The notes: generated by a model not told the origin, from the letters alone. A DNA stretch of 59,519 nucleotides from Streptomyces beigongshangae (GCF_019710745.1 NZ_JAHKJW010000026.1:468-59986), one strand, 5' to 3'; shown: positions 24,794-33,556, counted from the first letter of the stretch. Made by a program: numbers and translations.

Positions 24794-25834
24794 TCAGCCG
24801 GATACTCGGGCGGCGAGCGCGTCGCCGATCTCCTCGGTGGTACGGGGCGTCGTGCCGCGCTCCGCGAGGTCCGCGGAGACGGCGTCCTCGATCCGGGCGG
24901 CCTCGGTCTCGTGGCCGAGGTGGCGCAGCAGGAGGGCGACGGACAGCACGGTGGCGCTGGGGTCGGCCTTGCCCTGGCCCGCGATGTCCGGGGCCGAGCC
25001 GTGCACGGGCTCGAACATGGACGGGAACTCCCCGCTCGGGTTGATGTTGCCCGAGGCGGCCACGCCGATGCCGCCGGAGACGGCCGCCGCGAGGTCGGTG
25101 ATGATGTCGCCGAAGAGGTTGTCGGTGACGATCACGTCGAAGCGCGCCGGGTCCGTGACGAGGTAGATCGTCGCGGCGTCCACGTGGATGTAGTCCGTGG
25201 TGACCTCGGGGAACTCCTCGGCCACCTTGCCGAAGACGTTGGTCCACAGGTGGCCCGCGAAGGTCAGCACGTTGTTCTTGTGGACCAGCGTGAGCTTCTT
25301 GCGCGGACGGGCCTGGGCACGGGCGAAGGCGTCGCGTACGACGCGCTCGACACCGAAGGCCGTGTTCACGGAGACCTCGGTGGCGACCTCGTGCGGGGTG
25401 CCCTTGCGGATGGTGCCGCCGTTGCCGGTGTACGGGCCCTCGGTGCCCTCGCGGACGACGACGAAGTCGATCTCCGGCTGGCCGGCGAGCGGGGTGGCGA
25501 CCCCGGGGAGGAGCTTCGACGGGCGCAGGTTGACGTGGTGGTCGAAGGCGAAGCGGAGCTTCAGCAGGAAGCCGCGCTCCAGGACGCCGGACGGGACCGA
25601 CGGGTCGCCGATCGCGCCGAGCAGGATCGCGTCGTGCTGCTTCAGGGCCTCCAGGTCGGCGTCGGTGAGGGTCTCACCGGTCGCGTGGTAACGCCGGGCG
25701 CCGAAGTCGAACTCCCTGGTCTCCAGCTTCACGTCCTGCGGAAGGACGGCCGAGAGCACCTTGAGGCCCTGGGCCACGACTTCCTGGCCGATGCCGTCAC
25801 CGGGGATCACTGCGAGATCGATGCTGCGAGACAT
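24794..25834 (-). CDS. leuB: 3-isopropylmalate dehydrogenase
   Basis: A 346-residue NAD-dependent beta-decarboxylating dehydrogenase for the third step of leucine synthesis. The start DLAVIPGDGIGQEVVAQGLK is typical. Other marks are the LLGAIGDPSVPSGVLERG substrate loop, VVREGTEGPYTGNGG, the catalytic KKLTLVHKNNVLTFAG lysine region, the metal site DNLFGDIITDLAAAVSGGIG, and the NAD-binding EPVHGSAPDIAG. Length fits the actinobacterial type. leuA, leuC and leuD are not in the window. The start ATG has a G-rich GGGTAGGG upstream. Confidence 0.96.
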   Translation of the reverse strand: MSRSIDLAVIPGDGIGQEVVAQGLKVLSAVLPQDVKLETREFDFGARRYHATGETLTDADLEALKQHDAILLGAIGDPSVPSGVLERGFLLKLRFAFDHHVNLRPSKLLPGVATPLAGQPEIDFVVVREGTEGPYTGNGGTIRKGTPHEVATEVSVNTAFGVERVVRDAFARAQARPRKKLTLVHKNNVLTFAGHLWTNVFGKVAEEFPEVTTDYIHVDAATIYLVTDPARFDVIVTDNLFGDIITDLAAAVSGGIGVAASGNINPSGEFPSMFEPVHGSAPDIAGQGKADPSATVLSVALLLRHLGHETEAARIEDAVSADLAERGTTPRTTEEIGDALAARVSG

Positions 25835-25998
25835 GTCGGCACCCTACCCCTCGTCCCACGGGATGACATGGGGCGTCCGCCATACGGACAGGAGCAGGAG
25901 GTGCCCGGGATGCGCCCGAGGCGCGTGGCACCGATCCGTCGGCCGCCGTTCACCCGTACGTACGGCGGTTGTCGGTGTTTGCTGGGAAGTTCCCAGTC

Positions 25999-27585
25999 AT
26001 GGACACTCCCGACGTGGGCATCCCGCCACAGCTCGCACGCCGCATGAGCATGGCGGAGCAGTACGACTACCTGCGCACGAAGTTCTCCCGCCGCCGGGCC
26101 CTGGTGAGCGCGGGCGCGGTGGCCGGCGGGCTGCTGACCGGCTGTTCGGGACCGGGCACGGCCGCGGCGGGCCGTTCGGCCTCCCCGGCGTCCGCGTCGT
26201 CCTCCGCCACCCCGTCCGGCCCGACCGGGAAGGTGGACGGCGCGGTGGTCACCCCCTTCGGGCGCCATCTGGCCTTCGGGGCGGACCCGAGGACCCAGAT
26301 GCGGATCTCCTGGCAGGTGCCGCTCGCGGTCGGGAAGCCGTACGTACGGGTGGGACTGGAGCCCGGGGAGCTGAGCCGCAGGATCGAGGCCGAGGTCCGC
26401 GACCTGCACACGCCCGGCGTCGAAGGCGTGCGGCTCGCCCTGGACCAGTACTACCTGCACGCGGCGCTGGACGGCCTGCGGCCCGGGACGACGTACTACT
26501 ACGGCGTCGGCCACGAGGGCTTCGACCCGGCGTCGAGGGAGCGGCGCTCCACGGTCGGCTCGTTCACGACGGCTCCGGCCCGTGCGCGGACGTTCGTGTT
26601 CACCGCGTTCGGCGACCAGGGCGTCACCCCCGACGCGCTCGCCAACGACGAGCTGATCCTCGGCCGGGAGCCCGCCTTCCACCTGCACGCGGGTGACATC
26701 TGCTACGCGGACGTGACCGGCCACGGCAGGAAGACGGACATCTACGACCCCACGGCCTGGGACCTGTTCCTCAAGCAGACGGAGACGGTGGCGAGGACGG
26801 TTCCGTGGATGGTGACGACCGGCAACCACGACATGGAGGCCTGGTACTCGCCGAACGGCTACGGCGGTCAGTCGGCGCGCTTCACGCTCCCGGACAACGG
26901 CTTCGACGCGAGGAACGCCCCGGGCGTCTACTCGTTCACGTACGGCAACGTCGGGATCGTGGCGCTGGACGCGAACGACGTGTCGTACGAGATCCCCGCC
27001 AACAAGGGCTACTCGGGCGGCCGGCAGACGGCCTGGCTGGACAGGCGGCTCGGGGAGCTGCGCAAGGAGGTGGACTTCGTGGTGGTCTTCTTCCACCACT
27101 GCGCCTACTCGACGTCGACGCACGCCTCGGACGGGGGCGTACGGGACGCCTGGCTGCCGCTGTTCACCAAGCACCAGGTGGACCTGGTGATCAACGGCCA
27201 CAACCACGTGTACGAGCGCACCGACGCCATCAGGGACGGCCGGGTGGGCAGGCGGGTCCCGGTCGGCGCGTCGACCGATCCGACGCGCGACGGGATCGTG
27301 TACGTCACCGCCGGCGGGGCGGGCAAGAGCCTGTACGGCTTCCCGCCGGGGGTGAAGGACAGCTACGAGGGGAAGGCCGCCGACCGGGAGTCCGTGGAGA
27401 CCTACCACTGGACGAGGTCGAAGGACCGGAACCCGGACACCGTGGAGTGGTCGCGGGTGCGGTACACCGGCTACTCCTTCCTCTCGGTGGAGGCGGAGGC
27501 GGGCCCGGCTCCCCGGCTCAAGGTCTCGGCGCTCGCCCAGAACGGCAGGCGCATCGACCACTTCGAGGTGCGGCGCGGGGCGTGA
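25999..27585 (+). CDS. Tat-exported purple acid phosphatase-like metallophosphoesterase
   Basis: A 528-residue protein. The N-terminal SRRRALVSAGAVAGGLLTGC (about residues 31-50) is a twin-arginine signal with a lipobox-like Cys, so it is probably a Tat lipoprotein. A Ser/Ala-rich linker leads to a fibronectin-like domain typical of purple acid phosphatases (about 80-190). The catalytic domain shows the metal motifs HAGDICYAD, TTGNHDME, FFHHCAYS and INGHNHVYER. It should remove phosphate from extracellular esters. The frame is open from a GTG at 25969, but the ATG at 25999 has GGAAG upstream. No PHO box was recognised in the 164-base upstream gap. Confidence 0.9.
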   Translation: MDTPDVGIPPQLARRMSMAEQYDYLRTKFSRRRALVSAGAVAGGLLTGCSGPGTAAAGRSASPASASSSATPSGPTGKVDGAVVTPFGRHLAFGADPRTQMRISWQVPLAVGKPYVRVGLEPGELSRRIEAEVRDLHTPGVEGVRLALDQYYLHAALDGLRPGTTYYYGVGHEGFDPASRERRSTVGSFTTAPARARTFVFTAFGDQGVTPDALANDELILGREPAFHLHAGDICYADVTGHGRKTDIYDPTAWDLFLKQTETVARTVPWMVTTGNHDMEAWYSPNGYGGQSARFTLPDNGFDARNAPGVYSFTYGNVGIVALDANDVSYEIPANKGYSGGRQTAWLDRRLGELRKEVDFVVVFFHHCAYSTSTHASDGGVRDAWLPLFTKHQVDLVINGHNHVYERTDAIRDGRVGRRVPVGASTDPTRDGIVYVTAGGAGKSLYGFPPGVKDSYEGKAADRESVETYHWTRSKDRNPDTVEWSRVRYTGYSFLSVEAEAGPAPRLKVSALAQNGRRIDHFEVRRGA

Positions 27586-27621
27586 GGCCCCGCGCCGCGA
27601 CCCGGTCCGGCCCGACCCGGC

Positions 27622-27750
27622 TCAGTGGCCGGTCGAGCCGCCGTTGTCGCGGCGGTCGAGGGCGCGCTGGAGCGCGGCGGCGGCGTTCTTCCGGTCGGAC
27701 TCGCCGGTACGGGAGACGTGGCGGACTCGGCGGACGGTCGTCTCGGCCAT
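27622..27750 (-). CDS. 42-residue basic protein of unknown function
   Basis: A small protein, MAETTVRRVRHVSRTGESDR then KNAAAALQRALDRRDNGGSTGH, from an ATG with AAGGAG ten bases upstream. It is basic, with a helix-forming middle and no membrane segment or known motif. The upstream extension to 27813 lacks support. It is convergent with the phosphatase gene, 36 bases apart. I recognise no family; the strong ribosome binding site and the Streptomyces-like codon bias make it a likely real gene. Confidence 0.7.
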   Translation of the reverse strand: MAETTVRRVRHVSRTGESDRKNAAAALQRALDRRDNGGSTGH

Positions 27751-28020
27751 GATGAATCGACTCCTTGCCTCCGGCGGCGAACGCCGGAAGTGCGGTGAGG
27801 GATTACGAGACACCGGATGGGGCGGTGGGCGGTGCCGCAGGGGTTGCCTGCCAGGGGCTCCGGCTCACGACCGCCCTTCGCTGGGTCCAGCGAGACGTTC
27901 GGCTCCTTCAAAGCTAGGCGAGGACCGGGGATCTGTCTCCATGGTTAGTCGGACTTCCTACTATCTGAGACGGCACATCAGCCCTCACTGCTCTGAGCTG
28001 CCCTTTCCTGTTCCGGAAAA

Positions 28021-28075
28021 GCGGCCGCCCGGCCGGTGCGCCCCTCAGGGGCGCGGGGAACCGCGCGGCCGGCCA
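28021..28075. repeat. Streptomyces-type GC-rich intergenic repeat
   Basis: This part of the 442-base gap (27751-28192) contains CGCCCCTCAGGGGCGCGGGG followed by AACCGCGCG and GGCCGGCC blocks, a motif scattered between Streptomyces genes. Related copies lie at 33435-33490 and 53459-53490. It folds as a short hairpin. No gene is seen in the gap. Confidence 0.6.
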
Positions 28076-28110
28076 CGGCGGACCCGCACCCGGCGGGCCG
28101 CATACGCGAA

Positions 28111-28146
28111 CCGCCCCGCCCGGAAGGATGCTTCCGGACGGGGCGG
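28111..28146 (-). terminator. pruA terminator
   Basis: A 16-bp stem with one mismatch and a four-base GATG loop, 47 bases after the pruA stop. Confidence 0.8.
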
Positions 28147-28192
28147 GGCGACTCGGTGGTGGGACGCCGACCGCGCGGGACGCGGCGACGTC

Positions 28193-29824
28193 TCAGCCCA
28201 TGTGCGGGTACGGGTAGTCGGTCGGCGGGACCAGCGTCTCCTTGATGGCGCGGGTCAGCGTCCAGCGCATCAGGTTCTGCGGGGCGCCCGCCTTGTCGTT
28301 CGTGCCCGACGCGCGGCCGCCGCCGAAGGGCTGCTGGCCGACGACGGCACCGGTCGACTTGTCGTTGATGTAGAAGTTGCCCGCGGCGTAGCGCAGCTTC
28401 TCCATCGTGTACGCGGCGGCCGCGCGGTCGCCCGCGATGACCGAGCCGGTGAGCGCGTAGTCCGACGCCGACTCCATCTGGGTCAGCATCTCGTCGTACT
28501 TCTCGTCCTCGTAGACGTACACGGCGAGGATCGGGCCGAAGTACTCCGTCGTGAAGACCTCGTTGGCCGGGTCGGTGCACTCGACGACGGTCGGGCGCAC
28601 GAACCAGCCCACCGAGTCGTCGTACGTGCCGCCCGCGACGATCGTGCAGGCCGGGTCCGCGGCGGCCCGGTCGATCGCGGCCCTGTTCTTGGCGAAGGAC
28701 CGCTCGTCGATGACGGCGCCGATGAAGTTCGACAGGTCGGTGACGTCACCCATGGTGATGCCGTCCACCTCGGCCGCGAACTCCTCCTTGAAGCCGGAGT
28801 TCCAGATGGAGGCCGGGATGTAGGCCCGCGAGGAGGCGCTGCACTTCTGGCCCTGGTACTCGAAGGAGCCGCGGGTCAGGGCCGTCTTCAGGATGGCGCG
28901 GTCGGCGCTCGGGTGCGCGACGACGAAGTCCTTGCCGCCGGTCTCGCCGACCATGCGGGGGTAGGTGCGGTACTTCTCGATGTTGTTGCCGACCGTCTTC
29001 CACAGGTACTGGAAGGTCTTGGTCGAGCCGGTGAAGTGGACGCCGGCGAGGTCGCGGTGTTCGAGGGCGACCTCCGAGACCTCCAGGCCGTCGCCGGTGA
29101 CGAGGTTGATGACGCCCTTGGGCAGACCGGCCTCCTCCAGGAGCTGCATCAGCAGCACGGCGGCGTGGGTCTGCGTCGGGGACGGCTTCCAGACGACGAC
29201 GTTGCCCATGAGCGCCGGAGCGGTGGGCAGGTTGCCCGCGATGGCCGTGAAGTTGAACGGCGTGATCGCATAGACGAAGCCTTCGAGCGGGCGGTGGTCC
29301 AGGCGGTTCCAGACGCCGGGCGCGTTCGCCGGCGGCTGCTCGGCGAGCAGGTCACGGGCGTACTTGACGTTGAAGCGCCAGAAGTCGACGAGCTCGCAGG
29401 GACAGTCGATCTCGGCCTGCTGGGCGGTCTTGGACTGGCCCAGCATGGTGGACGCGGCGAGGGTCTCACGCCACGGTCCGGCCAGCAGCTCGGCGGCGCG
29501 CAGGATGATCGCGGCCCGGTCGTCGAAGGACATGGCGCGCCAGGCGGGCGCGGCGGCGAGGGCCGCGTCGATCGCGTCCTGGGCGTCCTGCCGGGTGGCG
29601 TTGCGCAGGGTGCCGAGGACGGCCTTGTGGTTGTGCGGCTGTACCACCTGGAACGGCTCGCCGCCGCCCATCCGCCTCTCGCCGCCGATGGTCATCGGCA
29701 GGTCGACCGGGTTCTCGGCGAGCTCCTTGAGCTTCGCCTCCAGACGGGCGCGCTCGGGCGAGCCGGGGGCGTAGCCGTGCACCGGCTCGTTGACGGGGGT
29801 GGGGACCTGGGTCACAGCGTCCAT
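28193..29824 (-). CDS. pruA: L-glutamate gamma-semialdehyde (P5C) dehydrogenase
   Basis: A 543-residue aldehyde dehydrogenase of the monofunctional P5C dehydrogenase type, oxidising glutamate semialdehyde to glutamate with NAD in proline breakdown. The active-site Cys328 lies in EYQGQKCSASSRAY and the general base in RMVGETGGKDFVV. The GFVYAITPFNFTAIAGNL and VVWKPSPTQ segments form the NAD site, and GNFYINDKSTGAVVGQQPFG is the anchor region. Length matches the family (about 540). It lies 64 bases after the proline dehydrogenase gene on the same strand, forming the put operon. Confidence 0.95.
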   Translation of the reverse strand: MDAVTQVPTPVNEPVHGYAPGSPERARLEAKLKELAENPVDLPMTIGGERRMGGGEPFQVVQPHNHKAVLGTLRNATRQDAQDAIDAALAAAPAWRAMSFDDRAAIILRAAELLAGPWRETLAASTMLGQSKTAQQAEIDCPCELVDFWRFNVKYARDLLAEQPPANAPGVWNRLDHRPLEGFVYAITPFNFTAIAGNLPTAPALMGNVVVWKPSPTQTHAAVLLMQLLEEAGLPKGVINLVTGDGLEVSEVALEHRDLAGVHFTGSTKTFQYLWKTVGNNIEKYRTYPRMVGETGGKDFVVAHPSADRAILKTALTRGSFEYQGQKCSASSRAYIPASIWNSGFKEEFAAEVDGITMGDVTDLSNFIGAVIDERSFAKNRAAIDRAAADPACTIVAGGTYDDSVGWFVRPTVVECTDPANEVFTTEYFGPILAVYVYEDEKYDEMLTQMESASDYALTGSVIAGDRAAAAYTMEKLRYAAGNFYINDKSTGAVVGQQPFGGGRASGTNDKAGAPQNLMRWTLTRAIKETLVPPTDYPYPHMG

Positions 29825-29888
29825 GGTTTCCGTAACTCCTTAGTGAGCGGGTGTGTCGGGGCTCGCGCCCGGTGCCGGTGTCCGGGGC

Positions 29889-30815
29889 TCAGTCCCTGGT
29901 GAGGACCGAGCGGGCGAAGAAGAGCAGGTTGGCCGGCTTCTCCGCGAGGCGGCGCATGAAGTAGCCGTACCAGTCGGTGCCGTAGGCGGTGTAGACCCGC
30001 ATGCGGTGGCCCTCGGCGGCGAGCCGCAGGTGCTCGTCGCTGCGGATGCCGTACAGCATCTGGAACTCGTACTCGTCCACCTTGCGCCCGGCGCGCCGTC
30101 CCAGCTCCTGCGCGATGGAGATCAGACGCGGGTCGTGCGATCCGATCATCGGGTACCCGTCGCCCTCCATCAGGATGCGCAGGACACGGACGTACGCCTT
30201 GTCGATCTCCGCCTTCCGCTGGTACGCGACCTCGGCGGGCTCCTTGTAGGCGCCCTTCACGAGCCGTACGCGGCTGCCGTTCGCGGCGAGGCGGCGGGCG
30301 TCGGCCTCGGTGCGGAAGAGGTAGGACTGGATGACGCAGCCGGTCTCCGGGAAGTCCTTCCGGAGCTCGTCGTGGATGGCGAACATCGAGTCGAGGGTGG
30401 TGTGGTCCTCGGCGTCGAGCGTGACGGTGGTGCCGATGGCGGCGGCGGCCTCGACGACGGGCCGCACGTTGGCCAGGGCGAGCTCGTGCCCGCCCGCCAG
30501 GGCCTGCCCGAACATGGACAGCTTCACGGACATCTCGGCGCGGGTCCCGAGGTCCAGCTCCGCGAGACGGCCGATCAGCTCCAGATAGGCGTCACGGGCG
30601 GCCGCGGCCTGCTCGGGAGTGGTGATGTCCTCGCCGACCACGTCCATGGTCAGCTCCAGGCCCCTGGCGGTGAGCTCCCGGACGATCGGTACGACCTGGT
30701 CGACGCTCTCGCCCGGGATGAAGCGGTCGACGACCGGCTTGGTCACCGGGGCGGCCGAGATCAGACGACGCATCCGGTCGCTGCGCGAGGCGGCGAGAAT
30801 CACGGGACCCAGCAC
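29889..30815 (-). CDS. proline dehydrogenase
   Basis: A 308-residue monofunctional FAD-dependent proline dehydrogenase, making pyrroline-5-carboxylate, the substrate of the next gene's product. Marks of the beta-alpha barrel are LTMDVVGEDITTPEQA, EMSVKLSMFGQAL, VTLDAEDHTTLDSM, SYLFRTEADARRL, VRLVKGAYKEP with the FAD lysine/arginine, and the late YEFQMLYGIRSDEH. The GTG at 30815 has GGAGG six bases upstream; the frame is open much further (to 32219) only because it runs antisense through the regulator gene. The divergent PucR-type gene is the likely regulator. Confidence 0.94.
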   Translation of the reverse strand: MLGPVILAASRSDRMRRLISAAPVTKPVVDRFIPGESVDQVVPIVRELTARGLELTMDVVGEDITTPEQAAAARDAYLELIGRLAELDLGTRAEMSVKLSMFGQALAGGHELALANVRPVVEAAAAIGTTVTLDAEDHTTLDSMFAIHDELRKDFPETGCVIQSYLFRTEADARRLAANGSRVRLVKGAYKEPAEVAYQRKAEIDKAYVRVLRILMEGDGYPMIGSHDPRLISIAQELGRRAGRKVDEYEFQMLYGIRSDEHLRLAAEGHRMRVYTAYGTDWYGYFMRRLAEKPANLLFFARSVLTRD

Positions 30816-30844
30816 GGGACACCTCCACAACAAGGCCGACGGAA

Positions 30845-30880
30845 GCCGTGTCCGCCCCGGCGGGGCCGTTCGGACACGGC
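30845..30880 (-). promoter_or_regulatory. inverted repeat upstream of proline dehydrogenase
   Basis: GCCGTGTCCG (30845-30854) and CGGACACGGC (30871-30880) are perfectly inverted, with a smaller CCCCG/CGGGG dyad between. It lies 30-65 bases before the proline dehydrogenase start in the 189-base divergent gap. An operator for the PucR-type protein or a leader hairpin; not decided. Confidence 0.45.
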
Positions 30881-31004
30881 ACGGAGAACCACCGTGAAAC
30901 CTAGTTTTCGCTCCGGCCGGCCGCCATCGACAGCTGTCACGCATCCGCGCGCCGGATCTCAGACAGATGTATGAAGGGCCGGGGAATTGAGGGAGAATGC
31001 CCAG

Positions 31005-32240
31005 GTGACACCGGAACACAGGGGCGACTACCAGGAGCTGGTCGACGAGGTCTCGGAGCTGCTGGGCGCCCCGGCGACCCTGGAGAACCGCGGCTTCGAG
31101 CTGATCGCCTTCGCCGCGTACGACAGCGAGGGCGAGCTGGACGCGTCCGCGCTGGACCCCGTGCGGGCCCGCTCGATCCTGACGCGCCGCTCCACGGCGG
31201 CGGTCCGGGAGTGGTTCGAGGGCTTCGGCATCACCCGGGCGACGGGACCGGTGCGCATCCCTCCCACCCCGGAGGCGGGGGTCCACCGGGGCCGGATCTG
31301 CCTGCCGGTACGCCACCGGGGGGTGGTCCTCGGCTACGTCTGGCTCCTGGCCGACGACCCGGGCCCCACCGAGCGGCAGCTCGCGGCGGCCATGGAGGTG
31401 ACCCCGCGGATCGGCGCGCTGCTCGCGGACGAGGCCCAGACGGGGGCGGACCTGAGCCGCGAGCTCCGGGCCGTCCTCACGGCCGGCAGCGGCTGGCAGC
31501 ACGAGCTGGCCGCGACGGAACTCCGTACGGCGCTCGGCCCGCGCGGCGAGGGCCCGCTGGCGCTGGTCTGCGTGGCCCCGTGGCCGTCGCCGGACCCCGA
31601 CGAGGCTCCTTCCGTCCGCACGATCCCGGGCGCCACCGCCCTGTGTGCGCTTCCCTGGGACCCGGACGGCCGGAGTCTGGCCCTCCTGGTCCGGCTGCGC
31701 TCCCCGGAGGTCCTCGCCCCGGTGACGACGGCCGCTTCGCGTCTGCTGGAGAGGGCGGAGGAGGTGCGAAGGGCCGCCCGGCCCGGACCGGCCGCTGCGG
31801 ACCCCGCCACGCCCGGGGCCACGGTGTGCGGGATCGCGACGCCCCGCACCGGTCTCGGCGATCTCGGCGCCGCCTGGCGGGAGGCATCGGCGGCGGCCCG
31901 TGCGGCGCTGGCCGAGCCACGGCTGGGCCCGGTCGCGCACTGGTCGTCGATCGGCCCGTACCGCCTGCTGACGACGCTGCCGCCGGCCGCCGCCGACGAC
32001 CCGGTCGTACGGCCGCTGCTCACCCCCGCCCACCGCGAACTCGCCCGCACCGCCGAGGCGTACCTCGACTGCGCGGGCCAGGCGGGCCGCACCGCGGCCG
32101 GACTGGGCATCCACCGCCAGACCCTCTACTACCGCCTGTCCCGGGTCGAGCGACTCACCGGCCTGGACCTGGACGACGGCGAGGCGCGCCTGCTGCTGCA
32201 CATGGCGCTGAAGGCGCAACGCATCCAGCAGCGCGGCTGA
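31005..32240 (+). CDS. PucR-type regulator of proline use
   Basis: A 411-residue PucR-family regulator. The middle part (about 150-290) is a GGDEF-like sensor region as in the family. The C-terminal PucR HTH reads AEAYLDCAGQAGRTAAGLGI then HRQTLYYRLSRVERLTGLDL. It diverges from the proline dehydrogenase gene and is the obvious activator of the put operon, as known for PutR of S. coelicolor. I chose the GTG at 31005, with AGGGAG nine bases upstream; a TTG at 30987 is in frame. The last codons (IQQRG and stop) are the first unit of a 17-bp tandem repeat that continues downstream. Confidence 0.88.
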   Translation: MTPEHRGDYQELVDEVSELLGAPATLENRGFELIAFAAYDSEGELDASALDPVRARSILTRRSTAAVREWFEGFGITRATGPVRIPPTPEAGVHRGRICLPVRHRGVVLGYVWLLADDPGPTERQLAAAMEVTPRIGALLADEAQTGADLSRELRAVLTAGSGWQHELAATELRTALGPRGEGPLALVCVAPWPSPDPDEAPSVRTIPGATALCALPWDPDGRSLALLVRLRSPEVLAPVTTAASRLLERAEEVRRAARPGPAAADPATPGATVCGIATPRTGLGDLGAAWREASAAARAALAEPRLGPVAHWSSIGPYRLLTTLPPAAADDPVVRPLLTPAHRELARTAEAYLDCAGQAGRTAAGLGIHRQTLYYRLSRVERLTGLDLDDGEARLLLHMALKAQRIQQRG

Positions 32241-32306
32241 TCCAGCAGCGCGGCTGATCCAGCAGCGCGGCTGATCCAGCAGCGCGGCTGATCCAGCAGC
32301 GCGGCC
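32223..32306. repeat. 17-bp tandem repeat across the PucR gene stop codon
   Basis: Almost five perfect copies of ATCCAGCAGCGCGGCTG. The first copy encodes the last residues and ends in the stop codon of the regulator gene. The unit is not a multiple of three. The remaining 32307-32439 holds no gene. Confidence 0.95.
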
Positions 32307-32439
32307 GGGGGACGCACGCGGTACGACGGGGGCGCGACGGGGACGGGCGAGGCCGGATCCCGGCTGACGTCCGTCGGCGCCACCGCCGCCGCCGTGGTGG
32401 GCCGGACACGCGGTGACCGGACATGCTGCGGTCGGACCG

Positions 32440-33057
32440 TCAGGACGGCTCCCCCGCCGCCGCCGGCCCGGGCACCTTCCCGCCCGATGCCTCGACGACC
32501 CGCCGCAGCCCTTCGGTGAGTTCGTCGGCGCGGGTCGCGGTACCGGGGTCGAAGGTCCACTGCGCGATGAGCCCCATCATCAGGGTCATGTAGAACTTGC
32601 CGAGGGTGTCGACGTCGTCCTCCGGGACGTCCTCCTCCAGGCCGCCCATCAGCATGGGGATGACACCGCGCGCGGCTTCGCGCTGGGCCTTCGCCAGGTG
32701 GTCGCGCACCTCGGGCAGCTCGTCGCCCATGGCGATGATCTCCATGCTGAGGTGCCACGGCGAGCCGGGTGTGCGCATGGTCCGGATGACGTTCCGCCAG
32801 ACGTCGTGGAACCTCTCCAGCGAGCCCGGTTCGGTACCGGCCGGAGGGTGCCCCCCGTCCTCGAAGGTGTCGGAGACCGCCTCGACGAGGGCGATGTACG
32901 CCTGTGCGAGCAACGCGTCCTTGGAGCCGTAGTGGTAGCCGATCGACGCGAGGTTCGTCCCCGACTCCCTGACGATGTCACGCGCGGTCGTCCGCACGAA
33001 ACCCTTCTCCAGCAGGCAGCGCTTGGCGCCTTCGAGCAGATCCTCGCGGTGTCCCAT
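32440..33057 (-). CDS. TetR family regulator
   Basis: A 205-residue TetR protein. The N-terminal HTH (residues 1-48) reads MGHREDLLEGAKRCLLEKGF, VRTTARDIVRESGTNLASIG and YHYGSKDALL. The C-terminal ligand domain contains EIIAMGDELPEVRDHLAKAQ. The start at 33057 is the family-like MGHRED; the frame runs on to 33189 across the operator without support. The operator-like dyad at 33106-33132 suggests autoregulation. On the other side lies a relic of an MFS transporter gene, the usual target of such regulators, so this TetR may have lost its efflux partner. Confidence 0.92.
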   Translation of the reverse strand: MGHREDLLEGAKRCLLEKGFVRTTARDIVRESGTNLASIGYHYGSKDALLAQAYIALVEAVSDTFEDGGHPPAGTEPGSLERFHDVWRNVIRTMRTPGSPWHLSMEIIAMGDELPEVRDHLAKAQREAARGVIPMLMGGLEEDVPEDDVDTLGKFYMTLMMGLIAQWTFDPGTATRADELTEGLRRVVEASGGKVPGPAAAGEPS

Positions 33058-33105
33058 GCGGGTCAGCGTAGCGCTGCGACAGAGATCTGTTCCAGACGAA
33101 TGTTC

Positions 33106-33132
33106 TATACGGTCGTAATATACAACCGTGTA
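33106..33132. promoter_or_regulatory. TetR-type operator
   Basis: TATACGGTCGTA, three bases, TACAACCGTGTA: a 12-3-12 dyad with two mismatches, 49 bases upstream of the TetR start and unusually AT-rich. It overlaps -10-like TATA sequences on both strands. Confidence 0.65.
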
Positions 33133-33197
33133 ACGCGTCTGTGCAGTCCGCGACATGACGCATCCCCTGAGCCCGACGGGCCCGAGCACCCACTCCC

Positions 33198-33430
33198 GGC
33201 CGGCGCAGGCTCCTCCTCGTCGGCGTCGTGACGCCGACGCCGTCCACCCTGGCGATGGTCCGCACCCTCTTCACCGATCCCGGCGAGCGCTCCGGAGCGA
33301 TCGGCCTGTGGTCCGCGGTGATGAGGAGTCCCGGGATCCCTCCTGCTGGGCGGGGCGGCCCTGACCGTACCGACGCCACGCCGGGTACGGGTCGGCGCCA
33401 CGGAGCACCTCGCTCCCGCCCTCGCACCTC
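33198..33430 (+). pseudogene. relic of an MFS drug-efflux transporter
   Basis: One frame reads LLLVGVVTPTP then STLAMVRTLFTDPGERSGAI and GLWSAV, which resembles the conserved TPSTLALI-RxxFxDPxxR-xxAIGxWxAV part of 14-TM EmrB/QacA-type MFS transporters. After that the frame shifts by one and a second piece, SLLLGGAALTVPTPRR, resembles a late transmembrane segment. Everything else of the roughly 1.4-kb gene is missing. The position divergent from a TetR gene is where such a transporter is expected. Confidence 0.5.
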
Positions 33431-33434
33431 TGCT

Positions 33435-33480
33435 GCGCGGTTTCCCGCGCCCTGGGTACCCAGGGCGCGGGAAACCGCGC
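33435..33480. repeat. 46-bp perfect palindrome
   Basis: Arms of 23 bases meet with no loop at GGTACC (centre 33457/33458). It is followed by a GACCAGCC tail, so it belongs to the family of GC-rich intergenic repeats seen elsewhere in the window. It could act as a strong hairpin for transcripts from either side. Confidence 0.9.
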
Positions 33481-33556
33481 GACCAGCCCTCCCCACCGAA
33501 GCCGCGGACGGAATCCCGGGGGCGGGGTCTGAGGGCGGAGGTCCGGGGGCGGAGGT

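Noticed and set aside
29889..32219. 776-residue frame extending proline dehydrogenase upstream
   Set aside because: The N-terminal half is antisense to the PucR-type gene and shows no domain; the GTG at 30815 has a strong ribosome binding site.
32155..32424. Cys/Trp-containing repeat peptide on the minus strand
   Set aside because: It only translates the 17-bp tandem repeat and has no start signal.
33435..33480. insertion-sequence end or attachment site
   Set aside because: No transposase, integrase, tRNA gene or target duplication is adjacent; similar repeats occur in other gaps.
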